From assembly GCA_963801855.1 (NCBI GenBank), contig CAWDGK010000002.1, positions 434,001 to 498,000 on the forward strand: a DNA stretch of 64,000 nt, written 5' to 3'. Shown here in pieces: positions 45,245 to 53,871 of the stretch. Numbering within the stretch: the first letter of the stretch is position 1; each line of letters begins with the position of its first letter. The translations under genes were made by a program, and so were the position numbers. Below the pieces are notes generated by a model that did not search any database, was not told the DNA's origin, and saw only the letters and a program-made list of their open reading frames with translations. This DNA comes from JACDAN01 sp963801855 (GTDB lineage: Bacteria > Actinomycetota > Thermoleophilia > Gaiellales > Gaiellaceae).

Positions 45245-46099
45245 TCAGCTAGCCGCCGCGAGCTCGCCGGCGAGGCCGGCGTTCGCGGCCGCGAGCTCCC
45301 GGTTCGCCTCGAGCGTCTTGCCGCCGCTCCGCTCGTGCAGCTTCGAGAGGACGAACGGCGTCACGGCCTGGCCGGTCACGCCATCCGCCTCGGCCGCGCT
45401 CAGCGCATCCTCGATCAGGTCGTCGACGTCGAGGCTCCGGTCCGGCGGCCGGCCGAGGACGAGCCCGCAGCCGCCGAGCTCCCAGTGGAGGTTGCACAGG
45501 CTGACGGCCTCCTCGACGGTGTCCACCCGCTCGGTGACCGGCGGCCCGCCCTCGGCGTCGTAGAAGCGGGGAATCGTGTCGGCGCGCCAGCCGAGAGACG
45601 GGGACGCTCGAGCGTCTCGAGGAACTCGGCGGTCGCCTCCACGTCGAGCAGCGACTTCACGCCGGCGCTGACGACGACGACCTGCGATCGCGAGAGCTCG
45701 AGCAGATCGGCAGAGACGTCCCAGCGCGGCCCCCGGTGTACGCCGCCGATGCCTCCGGTGCCCATGAAGCGGAGGCCCGCGAGGCGGCAGACGGCAAGTG
45801 TTCCGCCAACCGTCGTCGCCCCGACCTCGCGGCTCGCGACACACGCTGCGAGCTCCCGAGGGCCGACCTTTCGAGCCGAGGAATCGAAGCGCTCGAGCTC
45901 CGCCTCGGAGAGGCCGACGACGATCTCGCCGTCCAGCACGCCGATCGTCGCGGGCACGGCGCCCGCCTCGCGGACCCGCCGCTCGCATTCCCGTCCGACC
46001 GACGACGCCCTCGCCGGGCGGGAAACCGTGCGCGACGATCGTCGTCTCGAGCGCGACGACGGCCGTCGCTTCGCGAACCTCGTCCGAGACGCGGATCAC
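45245..46099 (-). CDS. psuG: Pseudouridine-5'-phosphate glycosidase (frameshifted)
   Basis: About 284 residues. Reversibly cleaves pseudouridine 5'-phosphate to uracil and ribose 5-phosphate. GTG 46099 gives VIRVSDEVREA and VALETTIVAHGFPPGEGV; after a shift near 46000, AVPATIGVLDGEIVVGLSEA, VGATTVGGTLAVCRLAGLRF, MGTGGIGGVHRGPRWDVSAD and VVSAGVKSLLDVEATAEFLE; after a second shift near 45600, IPRFYDAEGGPPVTERVDTV and VTPFVLSKLHERSGGKTLEA. These cover the Mn and substrate site of the family. Downstream of, and overlapping, a PfkB kinase that probably supplies its substrate. Convergent with the preceding gene with zero gap. Confidence 0.9.
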   Translation of the reverse strand: MIRVSDEVREATAVVALETTIVAHGFPPGEGVVGRTGMRAAGPRGGRRARDDRRAGRRDRRRPLRGGARALRFLGSKGRPSGARSVCREPRGRGDDGWRNTCRLPPRGPPLHGHRRHRRRTPGAALGRLCRSARALAIAGRRRQRRREVAARRGGDRRVPRDARASPSLGWRADTIPRFYDAEGGPPVTERVDTVEEAVSLCNLHWELGGCGLVLGRPPDRSLDVDDLIEDALSAAEADGVTGQAVTPFVLSKLHERSGGKTLEANRELAAANAGLAGELAAAS

Positions 46100-46907
46100 G
46101 GCATGGTTCCCGAGCCGCGCGACGCACCGGGCGGCAGCCTCCATCGCGAGCTCGGCGCCGCCGACGAGGAACCCCGCGGCAAGCGCGTCTCCCGCACCCG
46201 TCGTGTCGATGACGTCTCGTCGCGACCGGCTCGGGTAGTCGCGCCCGTCGATCGTGGCGCCCCGCGCGCCGCGCTTGACGATCCTGACTCGGTCGCGTCC
46301 GATCCGGCAGCTCGGCGTGCTCGGCCTCGTTTCCGAACACGACGTCCGGCCGATGCGCGCGAACCGCTGCGCGAGGCGCGTCCCGGCCGAACTCCCGGAT
46401 CAGGTTCACGGAGGACAGGTCGACGCTGATGCGCGCGCCGGCTCCTCGTGCGAGCTCGACGGCCCGCTCGGCTGCAGCGCCGATCGGCTCGCCCATCAGG
46501 GAGTAGCCGGAGAGGTGGAGCCAGTCGGCATCCTCGAACCACTCCGGCTCGAGCTCCTCGGGCGCCAGCTCCGGCGCGACGCCGCGGTCCGAGACCATCG
46601 TCCGGCTCCCGTCGAGGTCGACGAGCGAGACGACGACGCCGTTGCGGCCGGTCGGCGGCGGGCCGAAGACGTCGACGCCGTGGCGGCGCAGGTCGGCCTC
46701 GACGAGCTCGCCCGCCGCGTCCTCGCCACGCTTTCCGACGAATCGCGCCCGAGCGCCGAGCTGCCGCCGCCCAGGCCGCGACGTTCGCCGCTTGCCCGCC
46801 GCAGCCCGCGCGTGTCTTGCCGTGCGTGTCGTCGCCTTCGGCCAGAGGCCGTGGAGCTTGACGACGACGTCGAGCAGGAGGTCTCCGAGGGTGCAAACGG
46901 ATCCCAT
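46096..46907 (-). CDS. PfkB-family carbohydrate kinase, probable pseudouridine kinase (frameshifted)
   Basis: About 270 residues. Ribokinase-fold enzyme: ATG 46907 gives MGSVCTLGDLLLDVVVKLHG; GCGGQAANVAAWAAALGARA is the PfkB substrate motif, FVGKRGEDAAGELVEADLRR and GVDVFGPPPTGRNGVVVSLV follow, and near the end DTTGAGDALAAGFLVGG carries the catalytic Asp and anion hole. Breaks near 46850, 46770, 46290 and possibly 46105. With psuG next door the likely reaction is phosphorylation of pseudouridine (PsuK role). The exact 3' end is unclear: with one base removed near 46105 the kinase would end ARLGTMP with a GTGA overlap into psuG; as printed the two frames run together. Confidence 0.82.
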
Positions 46908-46922
46908 GCCTAGGATGCTCGC

Positions 46923-47105
46923 ATGGACGGCGAAGCTCAGGCGCGGCGGCTGCGTTCCTTCCTCCTCGGTGGCGTCGTAGGAGCGTCTGCCGCTATCGCC
47001 GCAGCCCGCCGGCGCCGGAAGCGGCGGAACCGCGGCCCGGTCGGGCTTGCGGCGTTCGAGGGAGCCCCCTGCTACCAGGAGACGCTCGAGGAGCAAGGCA
47101 AATAG
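46923..47105 (+). CDS. Small hypothetical protein with hydrophobic/basic segment
   Basis: 60 residues: MDGEAQARRLRSFLLGGVVG then ASAAIAAARRRRKRRNRGPV, ending EGAPCYQETLEEQGK. A short hydrophobic stretch followed by an Arg/Lys block suggests a membrane-peripheral or single-pass protein with cytoplasmic basic tail. Divergent from the kinase gene with a 15-bp gap and 34 bases before the FmdB gene. No family recognised. Confidence 0.5.
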   Translation: MDGEAQARRLRSFLLGGVVGASAAIAAARRRRKRRNRGPVGLAAFEGAPCYQETLEEQGK

Positions 47106-47139
47106 CGGCCTCCTGGGGCGCAGCTATCCTCTGACAGAG

Positions 47140-47421
47140 GTGCCGATGTACGAGTACAAGTGCCCCAAGGGGCATGTTTTCGACCTTTTCCACGGGTTCC
47201 ACGACGAGGGCCCCGAGGAGTGCGTCACGTGCGGCAAGGGGCCGGTTGTGCGCGTACTGCACCCGGTCGCCGTGCATTTCAAGGGCTCGGGCTTCTACTC
47301 GACGGACTACGGGCGCGGGAACCGAAAGCAGTCCCGCGACGGGGATAAGAGCGACAAGTCCGATTCGGGCGAGAGCAAGAAGGAGCCCGAGAAGAAGGCT
47401 CCGGCCGCCGAGACGACCTAG
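47140..47421 (+). CDS. FmdB-type zinc-ribbon protein
   Basis: 93 residues from GTG 47140 (VPMYEYKCPKGHVFDLFHGF; ATG 47146 is the alternative). The family opening YEYxC is followed by one CxxC in ECVTCGKGPVVRVLHP and the conserved VHFKGSGFYSTDYGRGN. The usual first CxxC is replaced by CPKGH, where His could act as a ligand. The rest is a Lys/Ser/Glu-rich disordered tail. Putative regulatory protein family; function not established. Confidence 0.88.
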   Translation: MPMYEYKCPKGHVFDLFHGFHDEGPEECVTCGKGPVVRVLHPVAVHFKGSGFYSTDYGRGNRKQSRDGDKSDKSDSGESKKEPEKKAPAAETT

Positions 47422-47450
47422 CGCACCAAGACGCCCATCCCCGTCGCGGG

Positions 47451-47600
47451 CTAGATCGGCGTCGCGATCGGGCTACCCGGCGCCGAGACGACCCACTCGT
47501 GCAGGAACGAGAGGACGAAGAGAATGATCACGACGACCGCCGCGACTCCGGCGAGCAGGTCGAGCCAGTCTGGGCGGCGGCGGGAGCCAGGGTCCGGCAT
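47451..47600 (-). CDS. Single-pass small membrane protein (49 aa)
   Basis: MPDPGSRRRPDWLDLLAGVA followed by AVVVIILFVLSFLHEW and VVSAPGSPIATPI. One clear transmembrane helix with positive residues before it. ATG 47600, stop TAG at 47451-47453, downstream of the LCP gene on the same strand (47 bases). Found by reading the minus strand directly; the hydrophobic pattern and codon position GC bias support it. Confidence 0.5.
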   Translation of the reverse strand: MPDPGSRRRPDWLDLLAGVAAVVVIILFVLSFLHEWVVSAPGSPIATPI

Positions 47601-47646
47601 GAGGACTTGACCCTAATAGGCTCGGCAGAGGATTTCGACCCCGTGC

Positions 47647-48801
47647 CTATGCGAGCGGGGTACCGCGAATGCAGCCGGCGCCGGAGATCGGGCTGGGCGG
47701 CTGGATCGCGGAGCGGCCGGTGAACATCAGGAGGACTGCGGCGTTGTCGTCGCCGTCGCCGGTCGCGCCCAGCCGGCAGAAGATCGTGCGCGCGTCGTTG
47801 GCCCGGAACCGAAGCCACGCGAACTGGAAGAGCTCGTTCGTGGACAGGTCGGTCGTCAGCGGACTGACGAGATCCTCGCCGATGAAGGGGAGCCGGACAT
47901 AGGTCCCGAAGCTCACCATCTTCTCGAGCGTCGCCTGTAGCACCTGCTGCTGCCGCCCGACCCTGTTGAGGTCGCTCTCGCCGAGATCGAGCTCGTTCTT
48001 CCGGATCCGCGAGTAGTGCAGCGCACGGCGGCCGTCCATCTCCTGACGACCGCGGCCGAAGCGCCAGCCGCCCCAGCGGGCGCAGCGGGCTGCGCTCGGA
48101 TAGGGGCACTCGACCTTCGAGACGGCGGGTTTGCGGACGTCGACCTCGATGCCGCCGAGCGCATCGATCACCTCGCGGAAGGCAGGGAAGTCCATGAGGA
48201 TCGTATGGTTCACCTCGATCCCGAAGACCTCACGGATCGTTCGGATCGTGAGTTGAGGCCCGCCGTTCGGGAGCGTCGAGTTGATCTTCTCGTGGCCGAA
48301 TCCGGGCACCTCGACTTCGAGGTCGCGGGGTATCGACAGGTAGGTGATCCGGTGGTGCTCCGGGTCGGTCCGGAGGAGCATGATCGAGTCGGCGAGCCGG
48401 TTTCCCCTGCGCGTGGGATGGCGCGAGTGGTCGCTGCCGATGATGAGCGTCGTTCCGGTGGAGGAAAGCATCCAGCCGTCCTGCGGCACGAGCTGCGCCT
48501 CTGCACGGTCGCCAAGCCTCTTGTTCGCCTTCTCCATGCCGCGGTTGACCGCGAGATACCCGGCGACCGTCCACCCGACAACGAGCAGGATGATCGCAAC
48601 GATCAGCAACGAGACGATGCGGCCCGGGCCGAAGCGGCGCTTGCGCTTCGTGGGTCCCGGTCCCGCGTATCGCCGGGGAGCCGAAGGCTCGCGGGTCGGC
48701 TTCGCACGCCGTTCCGGCTTGTGGAGCCTCGGGAGGTTTGGCACGCCGCCCCTGGCCCGGCCGCCGCGGTAAACGCGATACGGCTTGTCTTCACGGGGCA
48801 T
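47647..48801 (-). CDS. LytR-CpsA-Psr (LCP) family cell-wall ligase
   Basis: 384 residues. Membrane-anchored enzyme that transfers polyprenyl-phosphate-linked glycopolymers onto peptidoglycan. A basic cytoplasmic N-terminus (about 55 residues), one transmembrane helix (IVSLLIVAIILLVVGWTVAG), then the LCP domain: IIGSDHSRHPTRRGNRLADS, IMLLRTDPEHHRITYLSIPR, DLEVEVPGFGHEKINSTLPN, VNHTILMDFPAFREVIDALG, GIEVDVRKP and ALHYSRIRKNELDLGESDLN, including the conserved DS, RD, KIN and RxR residues. Intact. ATG 48801, divergent from the ROK gene. Confidence 0.95.
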   Translation of the reverse strand: MPREDKPYRVYRGGRARGGVPNLPRLHKPERRAKPTREPSAPRRYAGPGPTKRKRRFGPGRIVSLLIVAIILLVVGWTVAGYLAVNRGMEKANKRLGDRAEAQLVPQDGWMLSSTGTTLIIGSDHSRHPTRRGNRLADSIMLLRTDPEHHRITYLSIPRDLEVEVPGFGHEKINSTLPNGGPQLTIRTIREVFGIEVNHTILMDFPAFREVIDALGGIEVDVRKPAVSKVECPYPSAARCARWGGWRFGRGRQEMDGRRALHYSRIRKNELDLGESDLNRVGRQQQVLQATLEKMVSFGTYVRLPFIGEDLVSPLTTDLSTNELFQFAWLRFRANDARTIFCRLGATGDGDDNAAVLLMFTGRSAIQPPSPISGAGCIRGTPLA

Positions 48802-48827
48802 CCGGCGGGGTATCGTAGCCGCCGCTC

Positions 48828-49748
48828 GTGGGCGCCTCCTCGGCCATCGGCGTCGACCTCGGCGGGACGAAGATCCTCGCCGGCGTCGTCGAGCGGGAAG
48901 GAGTCGTCCAGCGGCGCGAATCGAGGCTGACGCCAGTCTCGTCCCAGGCCGAGCTGCTCGCCGCGCTGGACGAGGTCGTGGAGGGACTGCTGGACGACGA
49001 TGTAGCCGCCCTCGGGTTCGGGATCCCGTCGACGATCGACCAGCGCTCTGGCCGCGCGGTCGCCTCGATTCACATTCCCCTCGCTGACCTGGACTTCCGC
49101 GACCGCATGGCCGACCGCTTCGGACTCCCGGTCGGAATCGACAACGACGGGAATGCAGCTGCGATCGGCGAGTGGCGCCTGGGCGCGGGGCGGGGTGCGT
49201 CGAACATCGTGCTGCTGACGCTGGGAACCGGCGTCGGCGGAGGGCTGATCCTGGACGGCCGGCCGTTTCGGGGGTCGATCGGCGCAGGAGCAGAGCTCGG
49301 CCACATGGTTCTCGACTACGGCGGCGATGCGTGTGGGGGCTCCTGCACGGGCAACGGGCATTTCGAGGTGTTCGCGGCCGGATCGTCGGCGGACAAGGCA
49401 GCCGAGGAGCGATTCGGGGCAGGGGCGGACGCGCGCCGGCTCGTCTCGGCCGCAGAGGACGGCGACCAGGGAGCGATCGACGACCTTGCCGAGCTCGGCC
49501 ACCGGCTCGGAGCCGGCATCGCCTCGCTGGTCAACATCTTCAATCCGGAGCTCGTGATCGTCGGAGGCGGCTTTGCGGAGGCGGGAGATCTGATCTTCGC
49601 GCCGGCGAAGGAGACGCTCGCTGTCGAAGGCCTACGGCCCGCCCGGGATCTGGTTCGGATCGTTCCAGCCGAGCTCGGGCCCGAGGCGGGAATGGTCGGC
49701 GCCGCACTCGTCGGGTTCGAGGCGCTCGACGCCCAGGGCAGCGCCTAG
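48828..49748 (+). CDS. ROK-family sugar kinase, glucokinase-like
   Basis: 306 residues from GTG 48828. ATP-binding GVDLGGTKILAGVV, catalytic Asp in PVGIDNDGNAAAIGEWRLGA, phosphate loop LTLGTGVGGGLILDG, and the ROK zinc region AGAELGHMVLDYGGDACGGS followed by CTGNGHFEVFA. The third zinc Cys of the usual CxCGxxGCxE is replaced by His (CGGSCTGNGHFE). ATP-dependent phosphorylation of glucose or a related hexose is the likely reaction. Stop TAG overlaps the rsmI GTG by one base. Confidence 0.93.
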   Translation: MGASSAIGVDLGGTKILAGVVEREGVVQRRESRLTPVSSQAELLAALDEVVEGLLDDDVAALGFGIPSTIDQRSGRAVASIHIPLADLDFRDRMADRFGLPVGIDNDGNAAAIGEWRLGAGRGASNIVLLTLGTGVGGGLILDGRPFRGSIGAGAELGHMVLDYGGDACGGSCTGNGHFEVFAAGSSADKAAEERFGAGADARRLVSAAEDGDQGAIDDLAELGHRLGAGIASLVNIFNPELVIVGGGFAEAGDLIFAPAKETLAVEGLRPARDLVRIVPAELGPEAGMVGAALVGFEALDAQGSA

Positions 49749-50551
49749 TGCCGCTCGCCGTCTGCGCGACGCCGATCGGGAATCTCGAAGACATCACCCT
49801 CCGAGTACTGCACGAGCTGCGCGAGGCCGAGGTCATCCTCTGCGAGGACACACGCCATACGCGCGTCCTCCTCGAGCGCCACGGGATCCAGGCGCGCCTC
49901 CTCAGCTACCACGAGCACAACGAGGCGAAGCGAACCGCCGAGCTCCTGCCGCGGCTTCAGGCAGGCGATCGGCTGGCCCTCGTGTCCGATGCAGGTTTGC
50001 CGGGGATCAGCGATCCCGGGGCCCGGCTCGTCGTGGCTGCGCTGGAGAACGGGGTTCCCGTGTCGGTCCTTCCCGGTCCCTCGGCGGTCGAGACAGCGCT
50101 CGTTGCGAGTGGCTTCGACGCCGCGCAATACCAGTTCATCGGTTTTCTCCCGCGATCGCCGGGGCAGCTCGAGGCCCTCTGGGGAGAGTTGGCGCACTTG
50201 CGACACACTCTCGTCGCTTTCGAGTCGCCCCAGCGCCTTGCCAGGTCTCTGGCGAGCCTTGCCGCGGCCCTTCCCGAACGGCCGGTTGCAGTCTGCCGCG
50301 AGCTGACCAAGCGGTTCGAGGAAGTCGTCCGGGGCTCGGCGGCCGAGGTCGCAGAGCGCTTTGCTGGCGGGACAAAGGGGGAGATCACCCTCATCCTGGG
50401 TCGTGGAACCGAAGTCGAGCGTGGAGCTGAAGGCGCGCTCGAGGCCGTCGCAGAGCTCCTCGCCGCTGGAACTCCCAGGCGTGCCGCGGCCGACGTCGTC
50501 TCGCGGCTGACTGGTGTCCCGAAGAACCAGCTCTACGACGCTTCGTTGTAG
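49748..50551 (+). CDS. rsmI: 16S rRNA 2'-O-methyltransferase RsmI
   Basis: 267 residues. SAM-dependent methylation of the 2'-O of C1402 in 16S rRNA. Tetrapyrrole-methylase-fold motifs: PLAVCATPIGNLEDITLRVL, ILCEDTRHTRVLLERHGI, LALVSDAGLPGISDPGARLV, VSVLPGPSAVETALVASGF, FIGFLPRS and AVCRELTKRFEEVVRGS. The C-terminal RsmI helix domain ends SRLTGVPKNQLYDASL. GTG 49748 overlaps the ROK stop. Confidence 0.97.
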   Translation: MPLAVCATPIGNLEDITLRVLHELREAEVILCEDTRHTRVLLERHGIQARLLSYHEHNEAKRTAELLPRLQAGDRLALVSDAGLPGISDPGARLVVAALENGVPVSVLPGPSAVETALVASGFDAAQYQFIGFLPRSPGQLEALWGELAHLRHTLVAFESPQRLARSLASLAAALPERPVAVCRELTKRFEEVVRGSAAEVAERFAGGTKGEITLILGRGTEVERGAEGALEAVAELLAAGTPRRAAADVVSRLTGVPKNQLYDASL

Positions 50552-50595
50552 CCGAGATTGACAACATCCGCACGCCCTGCTACCTTCGCCGGGCT

Positions 50596-51864
50596 GTGTT
50601 ATCTCGACTGACAACGACTCTCGCACTGGTCTCCCTGGCGCTACCGGGAGCCGCGAGCGCCTGGAGCTGGCCGGCAGACGGACGGGTCCTTCGTCCCTTC
50701 GACTACGGAGGCGGCGCCTATACCTCGTCAGGCCACCGTGGAATCGACATCGCCGGCGCCGAAGGCTCGGATGTCCGCTCGGTCGAGGACGGCGTCGTGA
50801 CCTTTGCCGGGTGGCTCCCATCCAATGGGAAGACGGTCTCGCTGCGGACGCCAGATGGTTGGGCGGTCACGCTGACGCGACTCGGGTCGATCTCCGTCTC
50901 GGTCGGCGACGGCGTCGCCGAGGGCGAGTTGGTGGGCACGATCGCTGCCGCAGCCGACGGCGACACCGCCCATGTCCAACTCGGAATCCGGCGCGCAGAC
51001 GATCCTCGTGGCTACGTCGATCCGCTCACGCTCCTGCCCCCGCGCGAGGCTGCTCCTGCTGCTCCGGTCCCGCCGGCGGCCGAGTCGGCCGCGCCGGTTT
51101 CCACGGTGACGCAGGTCGCGGGCGGCGTGGAGTCGGAGCAAGAGTCAATCGAGTACCCCCGGGGAGCGGCGCCCGGCGGGGCTCCCGTTGCGCGACGTGT
51201 TTCGAGGGCTCGAACCACGCGACCGGCCACTGCCCGCCACACGCCTGTTCTGAAGCGTGAGGTGGAGGTTGCGGCAGGCACCGGCCGGAAGGAGAACCCC
51301 ACGCCGCGACGACGCCGTGCACGGACGACGATCACGAGACCGGTCCCCGCTACTCGGCGGCTTCGGCAGCCCCACTCCGGCGGTAGGACCCGTGTTCGGG
51401 TTTCGGTGCCCACTGCCGCGATGGCTGCCGGTGGCACGCCTGTGCCGTTTGCGCCCCTGGCCGAGATGTCCGCGCCGCGCTCGCCCAATACGCGTCCACC
51501 CTGGGAGCTCGGTCTGGCCGCGCTGCTCGCCCTCGGCGGTCTCCTTGCCCTTCGGCGGGGCGCTCGAAGAACCCGTGTCGCGGCTCGGGCGGAGGAAGAG
51601 GCGGCCCATACAATTGAGCGCGATGAGCTTCTACCTGACCACACCGATCTACTACGTGAACTCCACGCCGCACATCGGGCATGCGTACACCACGCTCGCG
51701 GCGGACATCCTCGTGCGCCATCACGAGCAGCGAGGCGAGGACACGTTTTTTCTCACGGGGACGGACGAGCACGGGTCGAACGTCTACCGGGTCGCAGAGG
51801 AGCAGGGGCTGGACGCCAAGGCCTACGTCGACGGGATCAACGAGAAGTGGCGCGAGGTTCCTGA
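50596..51864 (+). CDS. Secreted degenerate LytM (M23-like) protein with C-terminal membrane helix
   Basis: Signal peptide (LTTTLALVSLALPGAASAWS) and an M23/LytM-like domain to about residue 150: WPADGRVLRPFDYGGGAYTS, SGHRGIDIAGAEGSDVRSVE, DGVVTFAG. His47 and Asp51 of HxxxD are present, but the TYAHL and HxH segments read TLTRLG and HVQLGI, so one or both later histidines are missing. A Pro/Ala/Arg-rich spacer follows and then a helix LGLAALLALGGLLALRRGAR. The printed frame overruns the metG start by 242 bases, which is unlikely; an indel near 51560 would end it at the TGA at 51614-51616. Probably a non-catalytic regulator of wall hydrolases. Confidence 0.7.
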   Translation: MLSRLTTTLALVSLALPGAASAWSWPADGRVLRPFDYGGGAYTSSGHRGIDIAGAEGSDVRSVEDGVVTFAGWLPSNGKTVSLRTPDGWAVTLTRLGSISVSVGDGVAEGELVGTIAAAADGDTAHVQLGIRRADDPRGYVDPLTLLPPREAAPAAPVPPAAESAAPVSTVTQVAGGVESEQESIEYPRGAAPGGAPVARRVSRARTTRPATARHTPVLKREVEVAAGTGRKENPTPRRRRARTTITRPVPATRRLRQPHSGGRTRVRVSVPTAAMAAGGTPVPFAPLAEMSAPRSPNTRPPWELGLAALLALGGLLALRRGARRTRVAARAEEEAAHTIERDELLPDHTDLLRELHAAHRACVHHARGGHPRAPSRAARRGHVFSHGDGRARVERLPGRRGAGAGRQGLRRRDQREVARGS

Positions 51865-53140
51865 GCTCGTCCACGCCGACATCGACTTCTTCATCCGGAC
51901 GACCGACGAGGGGCACAAGCGGTTCGTCCAGGAGTTCGTTCAGCGGATCTACGACAACGGCGACATCTACGAGGACACGTACGCGGGGCTCTACTGCGTT
52001 CGGTGCGAGGCCTTCAAAACGGAGGACGAGCTTGTCGACGGCAAGTGCCCGGATCACGAAATCGTCCCCGAGTGGATCGAGGAGAAGAACTACTTCTTTC
52101 GGCTGTCCGCCTACCAGGATCGTCTCCTTGCCCTGTACGACGAGCGGCCCGACTTCGTCCAACCGGACTTCAAGCGCAACGAGGCCCGAAGCTTTATCGA
52201 GAGCGGGCTGCAGGACTTCAGCCTCAGCCGGGCAGGTCAACCCTGGGGAGTGCCGATCCCGTGGGACCCCGACCAGGTCGTGTACGTCTGGGTCGACGCG
52301 CTCATCAACTATCTCAGCGCCCTGACCTACGCGAAGCCTGGCGAGGATCTCCGGGACCGGTACTGGCCACACGCCCGGCACCTGATCGCCAAGGACATTC
52401 TCCGCTTCCACTGCGTCTTCTGGCCGGCGCTCCTGCTCTCGGCCGGGTTCGATGTCCCGCGCCGGATCTTCGTGCACGGCTACCTCACCCTCGATCAGCG
52501 GAAGATCTCCAAGTCGCTCGGAAACGCGATCGATCCGCTGGACCTGGTTTCCGTGTACGGCTCCGACGCCGTCCGGTACTGGGCTACGAGGTCGGTGCAG
52601 TTCGGCCAGGACGGGTCCGTTGCCGTCGAGAGTCTCCACGAGCGCTACGAGCGTGAGCTCGGAAACGACCTGGGAAACCTCGTCTCGAGAGTGACCGCGA
52701 TGATCGCCAAGTACCGCGACGGGCGGATCCCGATCGCGCCGGGCCTCGGTGACGCGGCGCCGTTCGAGCGCATCGCGACCGAGGTGCCGGAGCGGCTCGA
52801 CGCGTTCGACCTCACCGGCGCGATCGACCTGATCTGGGAATCCGTGCGCGCTCTGAACAAGCTCGTGACGGACACGAAGCCGTGGGAGCTCGCAAAGGAC
52901 GAGGCGAACGCGGACGAGCTCGACCGCGTTCTCTACGCCCTCGCCGACGGGCTCCGGGTCGTCGCGATAGCGCTCTACGCGTACCTGCCCGAATCCGCGC
53001 CGCAGATCCTGCGTGCGCTCGGTCAGCCCGAGGAGTTCCAGTGGTCCCGTGTGGCGCTCGGCCAGACGCAGGAGTCGGGGAAGGTCGAGCCTGCCGCGCC
53101 GATCTTTCCACGCGTCGAGGCGCCCGCAGCCGCTGCGTGA
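51623..53140 (+). CDS. metG: Methionyl-tRNA synthetase
   Basis: 505 residues, class I synthetase charging initiator and elongator tRNA-Met. MSFYLTTPIYYVNSTPHIGH carries the HIGH motif; FLTGTDEHGSNVYRVAEEQG, VYVWVDALINYLSALTYAK, LIAKDILRFHCVFWPALLL and the KMSKS-equivalent KISKSLGNAIDP follow, with the anticodon-binding helical domain (ELGNDLGNLVSRVTAMIAKY, KLVTDTKPWELAKDE). The short zinc knuckle is reduced: YCVRCEAFKTEDELVDGKCP has three Cys. No C-terminal Trbp111-like domain, so it is the shorter MetG1 form. GTGA overlap with tatD. Confidence 0.97.
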   Translation: MSFYLTTPIYYVNSTPHIGHAYTTLAADILVRHHEQRGEDTFFLTGTDEHGSNVYRVAEEQGLDAKAYVDGINEKWREVPELVHADIDFFIRTTDEGHKRFVQEFVQRIYDNGDIYEDTYAGLYCVRCEAFKTEDELVDGKCPDHEIVPEWIEEKNYFFRLSAYQDRLLALYDERPDFVQPDFKRNEARSFIESGLQDFSLSRAGQPWGVPIPWDPDQVVYVWVDALINYLSALTYAKPGEDLRDRYWPHARHLIAKDILRFHCVFWPALLLSAGFDVPRRIFVHGYLTLDQRKISKSLGNAIDPLDLVSVYGSDAVRYWATRSVQFGQDGSVAVESLHERYERELGNDLGNLVSRVTAMIAKYRDGRIPIAPGLGDAAPFERIATEVPERLDAFDLTGAIDLIWESVRALNKLVTDTKPWELAKDEANADELDRVLYALADGLRVVAIALYAYLPESAPQILRALGQPEEFQWSRVALGQTQESGKVEPAAPIFPRVEAPAAAA

Positions 53141-53871
53141 TCGATACCCACGCGCACCTGCACGCGTGCGCGGATCCGCCCGAGGAGCTTGTGGCCCGCG
53201 CCAGGGATGCCGGCGTCGACCGGATTCTCGAAGTCGGCGCCTGGCCCTCCGGCTGGGCGGAGGTGTCTGCGTTCTGCTCGTCGAACCCGGGTGTGTTCCC
53301 GGTCCTGGGGATCCACCCTCACGATGCGGGAACCGCCGACGTCTCGGGCCTCGAGGCCCTGCGTAAGCTCGACCCGGTTGCGATCGGCGAGACGGGCCTC
53401 GACTACTTCAGGGATTACGCGCCCCACGAGGCCCAGCGCCAGCTCTTCCAGGCCCATCTTGCGCTCGCGGACGAGCTTGCAAAACCGGTCGTCATCCACT
53501 GCAGGGCGGCCGAGACGGATGTGACGAAGGCGCTCACCGGCTTCGACGGGACGGTCGTCCTCCATTGCTTCTCCTCGCCCGCGTTGCTCGACGTCGCGCT
53601 CGACCGCGGCTACTACGTCTCGTTCGCCGGCAACCTGACCTATCCGAAGGCCGGCGACCTCCGCACCGCAGCACGAGCGATCCCGGCCGACCGTCTGCTG
53701 GTCGAGACCGATGCGCCGTACCTTTCTCCCCAGCCGGTGCGAGGGCGGCCCAACGAGCCGGCAAACGTCGCCCATACGGTCGAGGTGCTCGCCGAGGTGA
53801 GGGACGAAAACGTCGGCGCCCTTGCTGAGCAGATCGATCGAAACGCGACCGCGGCGTTCGGCCTGCCGTGA
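53137..53871 (+). CDS. tatD: TatD-family metal-dependent hydrolase/DNase
   Basis: 244 residues from GTG 53137. TIM-barrel amidohydrolase with exonuclease or deoxyribonuclease activity in characterised members. Metal ligands: IDTHAHLHA, VAIGETGLDYFRDYAPHEAQ, PVVIHCRAA, VLHCFSSP and LLVETDAPYLSP. N-terminus is slightly shorter than usual. GTGA overlaps to both metG and rsmA give strict coupling; metG-tatD-rsmA-ispE is a widespread bacterial order. Confidence 0.95.
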   Translation: MIDTHAHLHACADPPEELVARARDAGVDRILEVGAWPSGWAEVSAFCSSNPGVFPVLGIHPHDAGTADVSGLEALRKLDPVAIGETGLDYFRDYAPHEAQRQLFQAHLALADELAKPVVIHCRAAETDVTKALTGFDGTVVLHCFSSPALLDVALDRGYYVSFAGNLTYPKAGDLRTAARAIPADRLLVETDAPYLSPQPVRGRPNEPANVAHTVEVLAEVRDENVGALAEQIDRNATAAFGLP

